Origin: an uncultured Chthonomonas sp.
Lineage (GTDB): Bacteria > Armatimonadota > Chthonomonadetes > Chthonomonadales > CAJBBX01
Direction of reading: 5' to 3'
Assembly (NCBI GenBank): GCA_903951425.1
Contig: CAJBBX010000002.1
Coordinates: 1 to 54,554, forward strand
DNA length: 54,554 nucleotides
The number at the start of each line of letters is the position of its first letter. Position 1 is the first letter of the stretch. The translations under genes were made by a program, and so were the position numbers. Shown here piece by piece: positions 39,328 through 47,428 of this stretch. The notes under the pieces were generated by a model. The model was not told the origin of the DNA. It saw only the letters and a program-made list of their open reading frames with translations, and made no database searches.

Positions 39328-42116
39328 GGTGCGGCCTTCGCAACCACCTTCACTGAGATAGGCAGGCTGTACCGTAGGCCGTCGATCACCCAGAACCGGT
39401 AGGTCCGCACGCCGGCCTTCTCCGGCGCCCGCAGGCGCACGTGCAGGCCGTCCGCCTCCTCCATGCGGAGCCACTCACCCTCCACGGTGAAGCCCAGCGT
39501 CAGCGGCTTGCCCTCGGGGTCATGGCTGGCCGAAAGGTCGATCTCAAACGACTGCCCGCACTGCACCCGCACCTCGGCAGGCGCCACAGCCACCGGCCGC
39601 AGGTTCTGCTTGGCCGGCTCCTCTGCGTGGATCCGGACCTCCGTGGGCGTGGCCGAGGGCCTCAAGCTGGTGCGGATGTCGTACCTGCCCGCCACGGTCC
39701 GGCCCGACAGATAGGCCTCGTTAAACTCCGTCAGGTCCATCCAGCGGTACTCCGTCTCGGCGCCCGAGGTGATCTGCAGGAGGAGCAGGCCCTCCACGGT
39801 CCAAACGTTGGGCGTGAAGGCCGTATCGGGGAGGCCGCCGTCGGACTGCTTCGCCCGGCCGAAGGGGTTCCAGACGGGCATCTCGCCCTCCACCTCGTCG
39901 GTTTCGGCATCGTCCCATCGCGCGTCGGTAGCGCCCGGGAAGACGAAGCGGCCGTCGGCGTCGGTCGGGCCCACGAACTTCGGCAGGTCGGGGATGTACT
40001 TCGCGCCGCTGTCCTGCACGGCCGGGTTCACCACATGGTAGACGCGCACGGTGGCTCCGGCCAGCGGGCGGTCGCCGATGTCGGTCACCGCCAGCGCGTT
40101 GGACCGTGTGGGGATGAGCCGCCCCTGCGTGCCCCAGAACCGGTCGCCGCGGTAGCCCTTGTAGTGCATGATGTGCCCCGCCTGCGATGGGTGGAGCCAG
40201 AGGTGGCAGTAGTTCATCAGGGACGTGTAGCCGCCGCCGCAGGGGATGTCGAAGGCGTGGGAGGCGCTGAGCGTGCCGCCCGAGCCGACGATGGGCAGCA
40301 GCGGCGTTCCGGCGGCCCGCTTGCCGTCGCCGCCCGTGACGAAGACGTTGCTCGCCTTGATGGGGTAGCCGTAGAGGTCCGGCTGGCTCAGGATGGTGTG
40401 GCCGAACTCGTGGATGATGGCGGGGTCGATGGCCATCAGGTCCACCGGCTCGTTCACTGGGAAGCCGCCGTCGAAGAGCGCCGCATCCCGGTTGAACGGC
40501 TCGTCGTCCCACGGCCCGCCCTGCAGCGGCGTCATCCGGTCGATGCGGTAGAGCTCCTCCACGCCGTGCGGGCCTGTGGTGGGCCAGACCGCCTCGCGGA
40601 GCATGACGTCCATGCGCCGCTTCTCGGCCCGGAGCCAGTCGTAGTAGCTGTATGAGCCCACGTGGTTCATGGACCGGTCGCGCAGGCAGGCCTGCAGCGC
40701 CTTCGGCGCGTAGCCCATCTGGATGGGACGGGCGTCGGTGCGCTCGGCCTCGTCGTTGTTGGCCTCGCAGATCTCGTCGACGGCGTTGGCCGGGTCCAGC
40801 GCGACGTGCATCCAGAGCGGCCGCTCGGGGTAGGCGAACCGGAACTCCACAGACCCTTCCTGCCCCGGCGCAAGCGGCTCCCGCGTGGCCGCCTCGAACC
40901 GGGCCGTGCGGCGGCGGGCGGGCTCGAAGCGGTACGAGCCGCCGTCCTCCACCAGGTCCAGCCGCACCCGCGCGCCGGCGGGCAGGTCGGCCGCGCCGAA
41001 GTTGCCGTAACGCACCACGGCGGTCACGGCGTCGCCGGGAGCGGGACGGTCCTTGGCGGCGTCGCTGCGGTAGCGGGGCAGCATCTCGATGCAGATGAGG
41101 CCCAGGTCCGGCCGGGCAGCGCTGATGACCCGGGCGGTCCAATCGGCGCGCATCCCGCGGAACTCGGCGCCGATGCGGCACGAACCCGGCGCCACGCCCC
41201 GAACACAGCCCTTGGCGTCCACGGTGGCCACAGCGGCGTTCGAGCTACTCCAGCGGATGTGCGGCTTCATGTCGAAGTCGGCCCACGGACCGTAGCGCAC
41301 GGAATGCTCGGTGACGGGCTGCCATCCCCGGTCGGTGCGGACTTCGAGGCCCAGTTGCTTCAGCCCGCCCGCCACCACGCGGGCGTCCGCAGGCGTCAGC
41401 ATCGGCGTCGGGTTCACGCGGATCGCCGCGCAGGGGCCGGTGAGCAGGGCGTCGCGGTAGACGGTGCCCACCATTCCCGAGCCGTAAGCGTCGATGCGGT
41501 CGCGCATGACCATTTCGTCGATGTCGCATTCGGAGCCGGGCCCGCCCAGCCGAACGCTGCGATCGGCCATAGCCTCCGGGTCGAAGAAGGGGTTGCCGCC
41601 GGCGATGGGGCCATCCACGGCCACGCGGTCGATCCAGAGCGGCAGGCCCAGCGGCGCGCCGCCGCGGGAGAACCAGCCCACCGCCACATGCCGCCAGACG
41701 CCGGGCCGCCAGCCGCGGATGTCGGCGCGCGCGGCCGTCCGCTTGCCTCCGCCAGCCATGACGAAGCGGAGCAGCCCCGCCTCGGACTTCTCCACCACCA
41801 GCCCGTTGGAGGCCGGGTCGCCGACGCGCAGGAGCGTCCGCCGCACTCGGTCTGCCCCGGACCAGCGCGGCCGCACCCAGAAGGAGATGAGCCCCTCGCC
41901 GCGCCGGAGCAGCGGGTTCGCCACCGCCACCCCGCCGTCGGCCCGCACGCCGCGCCTGCAGGTTCCTGCGACCATGGGCGGTAGCGGCGACGGCGTTACG
42001 GAAGCCACAGCGCCGTGCACGGGAGCGTCCGTGAACCAGGCCACGGCAACGCGAGGCGCGTCAGGCAGGGCCGCGGCGTTCAGCGCGATCAACGCCAGGA
42101 TGGAGGGCAGAGGCAT
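39318..42116 (-). CDS. Secreted multidomain zinc metalloprotease-like protein
   Basis: A 932-residue protein from ATG 42116 with GGGGAG upstream. A short hydrophobic signal (LPSILALIALNAAA) is followed by domains. About 25-225 is a LamG/concanavalin-like sandwich (LISFWVRPRW, WRHVAVGWF). About 285-335 is a Big2-like Ig fold (SSNAAVATVDAKGCVRGVAPG). About 350-460 is a CARDB-like fold ending CEANNDE. The catalytic region has IIHEFGHTIL (HExxH, His569, Glu570, His573), with Asp580 as a possible third ligand. A C-terminal cadherin/PKD-like domain (FEIDLSASHDPEGKPLTLGF) ends the protein. The exact peptidase family is not clear. It may act on extracellular protein or glycoprotein. Its gene ends inside the FAD oxidoreductase's 3' end. 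Confidence 0.88.
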   Translation of the reverse strand: MPLPSILALIALNAAALPDAPRVAVAWFTDAPVHGAVASVTPSPLPPMVAGTCRRGVRADGGVAVANPLLRRGEGLISFWVRPRWSGADRVRRTLLRVGDPASNGLVVEKSEAGLLRFVMAGGGKRTAARADIRGWRPGVWRHVAVGWFSRGGAPLGLPLWIDRVAVDGPIAGGNPFFDPEAMADRSVRLGGPGSECDIDEMVMRDRIDAYGSGMVGTVYRDALLTGPCAAIRVNPTPMLTPADARVVAGGLKQLGLEVRTDRGWQPVTEHSVRYGPWADFDMKPHIRWSSSNAAVATVDAKGCVRGVAPGSCRIGAEFRGMRADWTARVISAARPDLGLICIEMLPRYRSDAAKDRPAPGDAVTAVVRYGNFGAADLPAGARVRLDLVEDGGSYRFEPARRRTARFEAATREPLAPGQEGSVEFRFAYPERPLWMHVALDPANAVDEICEANNDEAERTDARPIQMGYAPKALQACLRDRSMNHVGSYSYYDWLRAEKRRMDVMLREAVWPTTGPHGVEELYRIDRMTPLQGGPWDDEPFNRDAALFDGGFPVNEPVDLMAIDPAIIHEFGHTILSQPDLYGYPIKASNVFVTGGDGKRAAGTPLLPIVGSGGTLSASHAFDIPCGGGYTSLMNYCHLWLHPSQAGHIMHYKGYRGDRFWGTQGRLIPTRSNALAVTDIGDRPLAGATVRVYHVVNPAVQDSGAKYIPDLPKFVGPTDADGRFVFPGATDARWDDAETDEVEGEMPVWNPFGRAKQSDGGLPDTAFTPNVWTVEGLLLLQITSGAETEYRWMDLTEFNEAYLSGRTVAGRYDIRTSLRPSATPTEVRIHAEEPAKQNLRPVAVAPAEVRVQCGQSFEIDLSASHDPEGKPLTLGFTVEGEWLRMEEADGLHVRLRAPEKAGVRTYRFWVIDGLRYSLPISVKVVAKAAPQP

Positions 42117-42150
42117 GGTTCACTCCCCGGTTCGGCGGACGATGTGCCTC

Positions 42151-42156
42151 AGTGTA
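42151..42156 (-). promoter_or_regulatory. Possible -10 box GG-TACACT-GAGG
   Basis: On the minus strand GGTACACTGAGG (42158-42147) lies about 30-40 nt before ATG 42116. The same 12-mer occurs on the plus strand at 53043-53054 before another gene. No clear -35. Confidence 0.3.
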
Positions 42157-42188
42157 CCAAGGCGCGGCGGAGCGGGGCGGCGCTGGGT

Positions 42189-42194
42189 TACAAT
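42189..42194 (+). promoter_or_regulatory. Possible -10 box TACAAT
   Basis: TACAAT lies 48 nt before ATG 42243 of the VOC gene, ahead of a 20-bp palindrome in the leader. Confidence 0.35.
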
Positions 42195-42204
42195 GGGGGT
42201 TGTG

Positions 42205-42224
42205 CGCGGCGCTCGAGCGCCGCG
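42205..42224. promoter_or_regulatory. Perfect 20-bp palindrome in VOC gene leader
   Basis: CGCGGCGCTC (42205-42214) is followed directly by its complement GAGCGCCGCG (42215-42224). It begins about 10 bp after the -10-like TACAAT and ends 5 nt before AAGGAG. It could be an operator or an mRNA structure. Confidence 0.45.
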
Positions 42225-42242
42225 GCGGCAAGGAGACACACA

Positions 42243-42695
42243 ATGCGGGGGAGCGGGAAGAACGAGGCCATTGCCGGCGGCGGGTTCCACCATGTGGCCA
42301 TGAGCGTTTGCGACTTCGAGAAGAGCGTTGAGTTCTACACCCAGGGCTTGGGCATGGTCCCCTGCTACGGCTGGGGCGTCGATGGCCGCGCCGACGGCGG
42401 AGCCGATAGCCGCGCGCTGATGCTCGACACCGGCGCGGGCGACTACATCGAGATCTTCGCCGGGAACAAGCGGAACCCCGCCGAGCCCGCGCCGGACGGC
42501 CTCTGGATGCACATCGCCCTGCGCACCACCGATGCCGCCGCTGCCTATGCGCGCGCCATGGCCGCCGGCGCCGCGAGCCACATGGAGCCCGCCACCGTAT
42601 CGGTGCCCGGCGACCCGCCGCGTGACTTCACCATCGCGTTCATCAAGGGGCCCGACGGCGAGATCATCGAGTTCTTCTGCAATCCGGACCTCTAG
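42243..42695 (+). CDS. VOC (glyoxalase/dioxygenase) superfamily protein
   Basis: A 150-residue protein from ATG 42243 with AAGGAG 7 nt upstream. The two beta-alpha-beta-beta-beta modules of the vicinal-oxygen-chelate fold are visible. The likely metal ligands are in FHHVAM (His16 or His17), DYIEIF, MHIAL and EIIEFF. Members include glyoxalases, epimerases and extradiol dioxygenases; the exact role is unknown. It starts a three-gene run with the SGNH and AMMECR1 genes (gaps 15 and 18 bp). Confidence 0.9.
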   Translation: MRGSGKNEAIAGGGFHHVAMSVCDFEKSVEFYTQGLGMVPCYGWGVDGRADGGADSRALMLDTGAGDYIEIFAGNKRNPAEPAPDGLWMHIALRTTDAAAAYARAMAAGAASHMEPATVSVPGDPPRDFTIAFIKGPDGEIIEFFCNPDL

Positions 42696-42710
42696 AAAGG
42701 CGGGAGCATC

Positions 42711-43880
42711 ATGATCACGGCTCTGCTCTGCGCAGTGTCCGGCATGGCGGGAGGGGCGATGCAGGTCAATGAGGCCGAGGTGCTGAAGCGCAGCGTCGTC
42801 AGCCAGGGCGACCCGGCGCGCATCCGGCGCGTCATGGCCCGGGCGCAGGCAGGTGGCAAGGTGGTGGTGGGCGTCATCGGCGGTTCCATCACCCAGGGCG
42901 CCGCGGCCAGCAAGGAGGAGTGCCGCTGGGGCAATCGCGTGGCCCAGTGGTGGCGCGAGGCCTTCCCCAAGGCCAATATCCAGTTCGTCAACGCGGGCAT
43001 CGGCGCCACGGGCAGCGATATCGGGGCGCACCGCTGCGCCGCGCACCTCCTCGCCAAGAAGCCCGACTTCGTGGTGGCCGAGTACGCGGTGAATGACGGG
43101 AACACGCAACTCGCCGCCGAGACGCTGGAGGGCATTGTGCGCCAGGTGCTCAGCGCGCCGAACAATCCGGGCATGATGCTTCTCTTCACGATGAACAACG
43201 CGGGCGGCAACGCCCAGGAGTGGCACTCCAAGGTGGGCGCCCACTACGGCCTGCCCATGGTGAGCTTCCGCGACGCGCTCTGGCCCGAAATCCAGGCCGG
43301 GCGGCTCCGGTGGGAAGATGTCGAGGGCGACATCGTGCATCCCAACGACCGTGGCCACGGCGAGTGCGCGCGGTTCATCGGTAGCGTGCTTCAGGGCATC
43401 AAGGCGACGGTCAAGCCCGCGTCGGCGCAGGCGGCGATCAAGCCTCTGCCGAAGCCGCTGATCTCCGACGTCTTCCAGTACGCGGCCATGCTCGGACCCG
43501 CCGCGCTCAAGCCCACTCGCTCGGAGGGCTGGGGCCCTGGGCCGGACCACTGGGCGTTCGGCGCTGGGTGGAAGTCCACCGAGCCCGGCTCGACGCTGGA
43601 GTTCGCGGTGGAGGGCTCCACGGTCAGCGTCATCTACTTCCGCATCAAGGGCGCCATGGGCCGAGCCTTGGCCCAGGTGGATGACCTGCCGCCCGTGACG
43701 CTGGAGGGCTGGTTCGATGCGGATTGGGGAGGCTACGACGCCGCGCAGATCGTGGCCCGCGACCTGAAGCCCGGACCGCACAAGCTGACCATCCGCTTGC
43801 TGAACGAGCGTGCACCGGCCAGTACGGGGTATGAGTTCCGGCTCATCCAGGTGCTGACCGCCGGGATGGGGCGCCGCTAG
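42711..43880 (+). CDS. SGNH-family hydrolase with C-terminal beta domain
   Basis: A 389-residue protein. Block I is VIGGSITQG (Ser59), block III is YAVND (Asn128) and block V DIVHPNDRGH (Asp to His, DxxH). From about residue 245 a second beta domain follows (EGWGPGPDHWAFGAGWKSTEPGSTLEFAVEG...), as in two-domain acetylxylan esterases of the CE2/CE3-like type. The N-terminus (ITALLCAVSGMAGGA) is a weak signal peptide. GGGAG precedes ATG 42711. It likely deacylates polysaccharide; this rests on the fold only. A second, different SGNH gene lies at 9603-10736. Confidence 0.9.
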   Translation: MITALLCAVSGMAGGAMQVNEAEVLKRSVVSQGDPARIRRVMARAQAGGKVVVGVIGGSITQGAAASKEECRWGNRVAQWWREAFPKANIQFVNAGIGATGSDIGAHRCAAHLLAKKPDFVVAEYAVNDGNTQLAAETLEGIVRQVLSAPNNPGMMLLFTMNNAGGNAQEWHSKVGAHYGLPMVSFRDALWPEIQAGRLRWEDVEGDIVHPNDRGHGECARFIGSVLQGIKATVKPASAQAAIKPLPKPLISDVFQYAAMLGPAALKPTRSEGWGPGPDHWAFGAGWKSTEPGSTLEFAVEGSTVSVIYFRIKGAMGRALAQVDDLPPVTLEGWFDADWGGYDAAQIVARDLKPGPHKLTIRLLNERAPASTGYEFRLIQVLTAGMGRR

Positions 43881-43898
43881 CCGCCCCGGGAGGCCGAC

Positions 43899-44498
43899 GT
43901 GAGCGACGCACCACAACTCCTGACGCATGCCGAGGAGGCCGCCCTCCTGCGCCTCGCGCGCCGGAGCCTGGAGGCGGCCGTGCGCCGCAAGCCCGAGCCC
44001 AGACTGCCGGTCGAGGAGCGCACCCAGACGCTCCTCGACCCGGCGGGCTGCTTCGTCACGCTCATGGTCGCCGGGCAGCTACGCGGCTGCATCGGCTGCC
44101 CCATGCCCGACCTGCCGCTGCACGAGGCCGTGGTGGTCTCCGCCGGCGACGCGGCGCTGCACGACCCCCGCTTCGAGCGCGTCCAGCCTGGCGAACTGGA
44201 GGCCATCCGTCTCAGCGTCTCCGTACTCACACCGCCCAACCCCGCGCCCGTGCAGGGCTGGCGGGAGTTCCTCGCCTTCGTGGAACCGCTACGCCACGGG
44301 GTGATCCTGCGGAACGGTCGCCGCTCTGCCCTTTTCCTCCCCGAGGTCTGGCAGCACTTCGCCCCAAGCCCGGACCCGAAGTCCGAGTTCCTCAGCCAGT
44401 TGAGCCGCAAGGCGGGCGACTGGAGCGGCGACCTCTGGCGCGACCCGGCCACCAGCTTCGAGGTCTTCGAGACGATCCACCTGCAGGAGCCCGACTGA
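43899..44498 (+). CDS. AMMECR1-domain protein (AmmeMemoRadiSam system protein A-like)
   Basis: A 199-residue protein starting at GTG 43899 with GGGAGG upstream. The invariant motif LRGCIGCP (about residues 61-68) and the following HEAVVVSAGDAALHDPRF and LEAIRLSVSVLTPP segments identify the AMMECR1 fold. In some genomes it is linked to a Memo-like protein and a radical SAM enzyme (the AmmeMemoRadiSam set); neither partner is near here. The biochemical role is not known. It is the last of three close rightward genes and ends 21 bp before the convergent UroD-family gene. Confidence 0.92.
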   Translation: MSDAPQLLTHAEEAALLRLARRSLEAAVRRKPEPRLPVEERTQTLLDPAGCFVTLMVAGQLRGCIGCPMPDLPLHEAVVVSAGDAALHDPRFERVQPGELEAIRLSVSVLTPPNPAPVQGWREFLAFVEPLRHGVILRNGRRSALFLPEVWQHFAPSPDPKSEFLSQLSRKAGDWSGDLWRDPATSFEVFETIHLQEPD

Positions 44499-44519
44499 GG
44501 GGCCCGGCCCTCAGCCGCC

Positions 44520-45533
44520 CTACTGCCCCTGCAGGACCTCGATCATGGCTGCGATGTTGGCGGGCTTGGCGTCGGCGGGGATGGCGTGCGCCGGCGAGAC
44601 GATGAGACCGCCGTCCTTGCCTACAATCTCGATGAGCCGCCGCACCTCGGCCTTCACCTCGTCAGGCGTGCCGTAGGGCAGGCCGCGCTGGGTGCTGACG
44701 CCTCCGAAGAAGGTCAGGTCCCTGCCGAACTCGCGCTTGGCTTCAACCACGTCGATGACCTCGGGCTGGAAGGGGTTGAAGCAGTCCAGGCCGATCTCGA
44801 TGAGGTCCGGGAAAAGCTGCGTACACTTGCCGCAGGAGTGGATGAAAACGAACTTGCCGTGAGCCTTCACCGCCGCGTACATCTGCGCAACGCGTGGGCG
44901 GATGAACTCGCGCCAGAGCTTCAGGCCCATCTGGATGCCGGTCTGCGAGCCCCAGTCATCGCCGAACATCATGGCGTCGATGTCATAGGCGCAGGCGTGC
45001 TCGATGATGCGCAGGTTGTACTCGAGGATGCGGTCCAGCAGGGCGTTGGCGAAGGCCTTGTCGCTGACCATGGCCATGAGGATGGTCTCCATCCCGGCCA
45101 GTGTCCAGGCGCGCTCATAGAGGCTGAAGCCCAGGTCGGCCACCACGAACTGGTCCGTGCGCACGCCGTCGGGCTTGATGACGGTGTCGTAGTAGTCGAA
45201 CCGGGTCGGGTCGTCGGGGTCCGGCACAAACACCGTGTCCAGCGTGTCGGGCGTGACCACCTGGTTGCAGACGATGCCGATGTCCTTGTCGATGGACCGG
45301 TTCCACTGCACGCCCCACTCGTCCTCCCACGTGCAGCAGTCGCCCTCCTTCCAGGCATCCTTGCCGGTAGTGCCCATGGTGGCCAGGGCATTGCCCAGCT
45401 TGCTGACGAAGAAGGGATCCTGGAGGTATGTGGCGGTGGCGGCCTGAGCGGGCAAGGTGAACCCGATGTGGTACGGGGTCTTGTCGGGCTGCCGATGGGC
45501 CAGGGACGCGCGGACTCGCTCTCGATTGGTCAT
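44520..45533 (-). CDS. Uroporphyrinogen decarboxylase (URO-D) family protein
   Basis: A 337-residue protein. ATG 45533 follows GAGGAA; GTG 45545 is an in-frame alternative. The family N-terminus TNRERVRASLAHRQPDKTP, the HSCGKC motif with Cys ligands and the C-terminal FFGGVSTQRGLPYGTPDEVKAEVRR are typical of the MtaA/CmuA-like branch. This branch moves methyl groups from corrinoid proteins rather than making coproporphyrinogen. No corrinoid protein is nearby. Environmental genomes with many MocA genes often carry such paralogues of unknown substrate. A second member is at 53078-54184. Confidence 0.92.
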   Translation of the reverse strand: MTNRERVRASLAHRQPDKTPYHIGFTLPAQAATATYLQDPFFVSKLGNALATMGTTGKDAWKEGDCCTWEDEWGVQWNRSIDKDIGIVCNQVVTPDTLDTVFVPDPDDPTRFDYYDTVIKPDGVRTDQFVVADLGFSLYERAWTLAGMETILMAMVSDKAFANALLDRILEYNLRIIEHACAYDIDAMMFGDDWGSQTGIQMGLKLWREFIRPRVAQMYAAVKAHGKFVFIHSCGKCTQLFPDLIEIGLDCFNPFQPEVIDVVEAKREFGRDLTFFGGVSTQRGLPYGTPDEVKAEVRRLIEIVGKDGGLIVSPAHAIPADAKPANIAAMIEVLQGQ

Positions 45534-45611
45534 GCCGTTCCTCACAATAGCAGAGATGGGCGCTCGGGCCGCCCGCCAATACGCCCTAGATGCGACACCC
45601 AGCCCGTGGAA

Positions 45612-45625
45612 TCCTGCCGGCAGGA
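45612..45625. promoter_or_regulatory. 14-bp palindrome before SSS transporter gene
   Basis: TCCTGCC (45612-45618) is followed directly by GGCAGGA (45619-45625), a perfect palindrome 72 bp before ATG 45698. Candidate operator; no regulator gene is nearby. Confidence 0.35.
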
Positions 45626-45697
45626 GTCCGCAGCCCGTCCGGCGAACTCTGGAGCGGCGCCGGGCGCCACAGCGCAGCGAAAGGGGCGATCCGCGGC

Positions 45698-47416
45698 ATG
45701 GGTCTAGCGGTTGACGGGCTGATCATCGTTCTCTACTTTGTGGCGATTTCGGCGATCGGCCTCTATATGGGGCGGCGCGAGAAGAGCCTGCATGACTTCG
45801 CGTTGGGTGGGCGGCAGGTGCCCTGGTGGGCTGTGATGGCCTCCATCATCGCCGCCGAGACCAGCGCGGCGACCTTCCTCGGGGCGCCTGGCGAGGGGTT
45901 CGATAAGCGGAGCCTGGCCTACGTGCAGTTGGTGATGGGCCTCATCATCGGCCGCTTCATCGTCGGGTTCGCCTTCCTCAAGCCCTACTACCGGTACAAA
46001 GTCTATACCGTGTACGACTACCTGGCCATCCGCTTCGGCCAGGTGACGAAGAACTACGTCTCGGCCCTCTTCCTCGTCATGCGGACGCTGGCGTCGGGCA
46101 CGCGGCTCTTCGTGCCGTCGCTGGTGATGGTGCTGGCGTGGCGCATGTTCGCCGGCGGCGACGTGCAGTTCCATCAGGGCGCCGTCACCTCCGTGCAGCC
46201 CTACGTGGTGGCCATCGTGGCGCTTACCATCCTCACATGCATCTACACGGCGCTGGGCGGCATCAAGGCGGTGATCTGGACCGACGTGGTGCAGGCCTGC
46301 CTCATGTTCGGTAGCGCGCTACTGGCCGTCGGGACGCTGATCCACAATGTGGGCGGGTTGGGCGAGGTGGTCAAGGCCGTGCCCGCCATGGGCCGCATCG
46401 AGGGCTACTTCCTAACCGGGTTCGAGCCAGACAAGATCGCCGCCTGGCGCGAGGTGAACCACCTGACCGCCATGGGCGCTTGGGACTACGTGAAGCTGAT
46501 CCTGGCCAGCGACTACACGCTCTTCTCCGCGCTCATCGCCACCACGCTCATGAACATGGCCGCCTTCGGGACCGACCAGGACATGGTGCAGCGCCTGCTG
46601 ACCGCCGAGACGCACAAAAAGGCCCGCCGGAGCCTCATCACAGCGGCCTTCATGGACGTGCCCATCGCCGCCTGCTTCACGTTCATCGGCATCCTGCTCT
46701 ACGTCTACTACCTTAAGGACCCCACCTACAAGCCCGCGGCAAACTCGGACGTGTTCGGCTCCTACATCCTTAACGTGATGCCCGTGGGCGTGCGGGGGCT
46801 GGTTCTGGCCGGCGTCTTCGCCACGGCCATGGGCTCGCTCTCGGCGGCGCTCAACGCCCTGGCCACCAGCGCGACCAACGACTGGTACATCCCCTACTTC
46901 GCCCGCCGTAGCGGCGAGGAGGCACATGTCCGGGCTGCCCGGGTCTTCACGGTGGTCTTCGCGGCCCTCATGGTGCTCATCGCCGTCGCCTTCGCCTACG
47001 CCAAGGTGACCGACCCCAACGTGCGCATCATCCCGGTGGTGCTGGGCATCGCCGGGTTCATCCTGGGCCCCATGCTCGGGGTCTTCCTCATCGGCATGTT
47101 CACCAAGGGGCGCGGGTCCGACCTCGGGAACGTCATCGCCATCACCTGCGGGCTTGTCGCCACGGTGGTCTGCGGCGATCTACACGTGACCATCGCCAAC
47201 GGCGTGACGGGCCTGCTGGGCCAGACGGTCACGTTCGTTCGGCCCGACTGGCTGCCCAAGGTCTCGTTCACCTGGTTCGCCATGCTGGGAGCCGTGGTGG
47301 TCTTCACCGTGGGCGTGCTCTTCCCAACGCCGCGGACGTCACTCAAAATGGCCGAGCGCCGGGCCGCCGAGGCCGACGGCGGCGAGGACCGACCCCTGGC
47401 CCTGCGCCAGGAGTAA
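45698..47416 (+). CDS. Sodium:solute symporter (SSS) family transporter
   Basis: A 572-residue membrane protein with about 13-14 hydrophobic segments. The N-terminus (LIIVLYFVAISAIGLYMGRREKSLHDFALGGRQVPWWAVMASIIAAETSAATFLGAPG) and the IYTALGGIKAVIWTDVVQACLMFGSALLA stretch are hallmarks of the SSS family, as is VFATAMGSLSAALNALATSATNDWY. It likely carries a sugar or organic acid with Na+. ATG 45698 follows AAAGGGG at some distance; an in-frame start upstream at 45590 lacks support. It starts a rightward run with the pectate-lyase-fold gene 12 bp behind. Confidence 0.93.
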   Translation: MGLAVDGLIIVLYFVAISAIGLYMGRREKSLHDFALGGRQVPWWAVMASIIAAETSAATFLGAPGEGFDKRSLAYVQLVMGLIIGRFIVGFAFLKPYYRYKVYTVYDYLAIRFGQVTKNYVSALFLVMRTLASGTRLFVPSLVMVLAWRMFAGGDVQFHQGAVTSVQPYVVAIVALTILTCIYTALGGIKAVIWTDVVQACLMFGSALLAVGTLIHNVGGLGEVVKAVPAMGRIEGYFLTGFEPDKIAAWREVNHLTAMGAWDYVKLILASDYTLFSALIATTLMNMAAFGTDQDMVQRLLTAETHKKARRSLITAAFMDVPIAACFTFIGILLYVYYLKDPTYKPAANSDVFGSYILNVMPVGVRGLVLAGVFATAMGSLSAALNALATSATNDWYIPYFARRSGEEAHVRAARVFTVVFAALMVLIAVAFAYAKVTDPNVRIIPVVLGIAGFILGPMLGVFLIGMFTKGRGSDLGNVIAITCGLVATVVCGDLHVTIANGVTGLLGQTVTFVRPDWLPKVSFTWFAMLGAVVVFTVGVLFPTPRTSLKMAERRAAEADGGEDRPLALRQE

Positions 47417-47428
47417 CAGGAGAAGACC

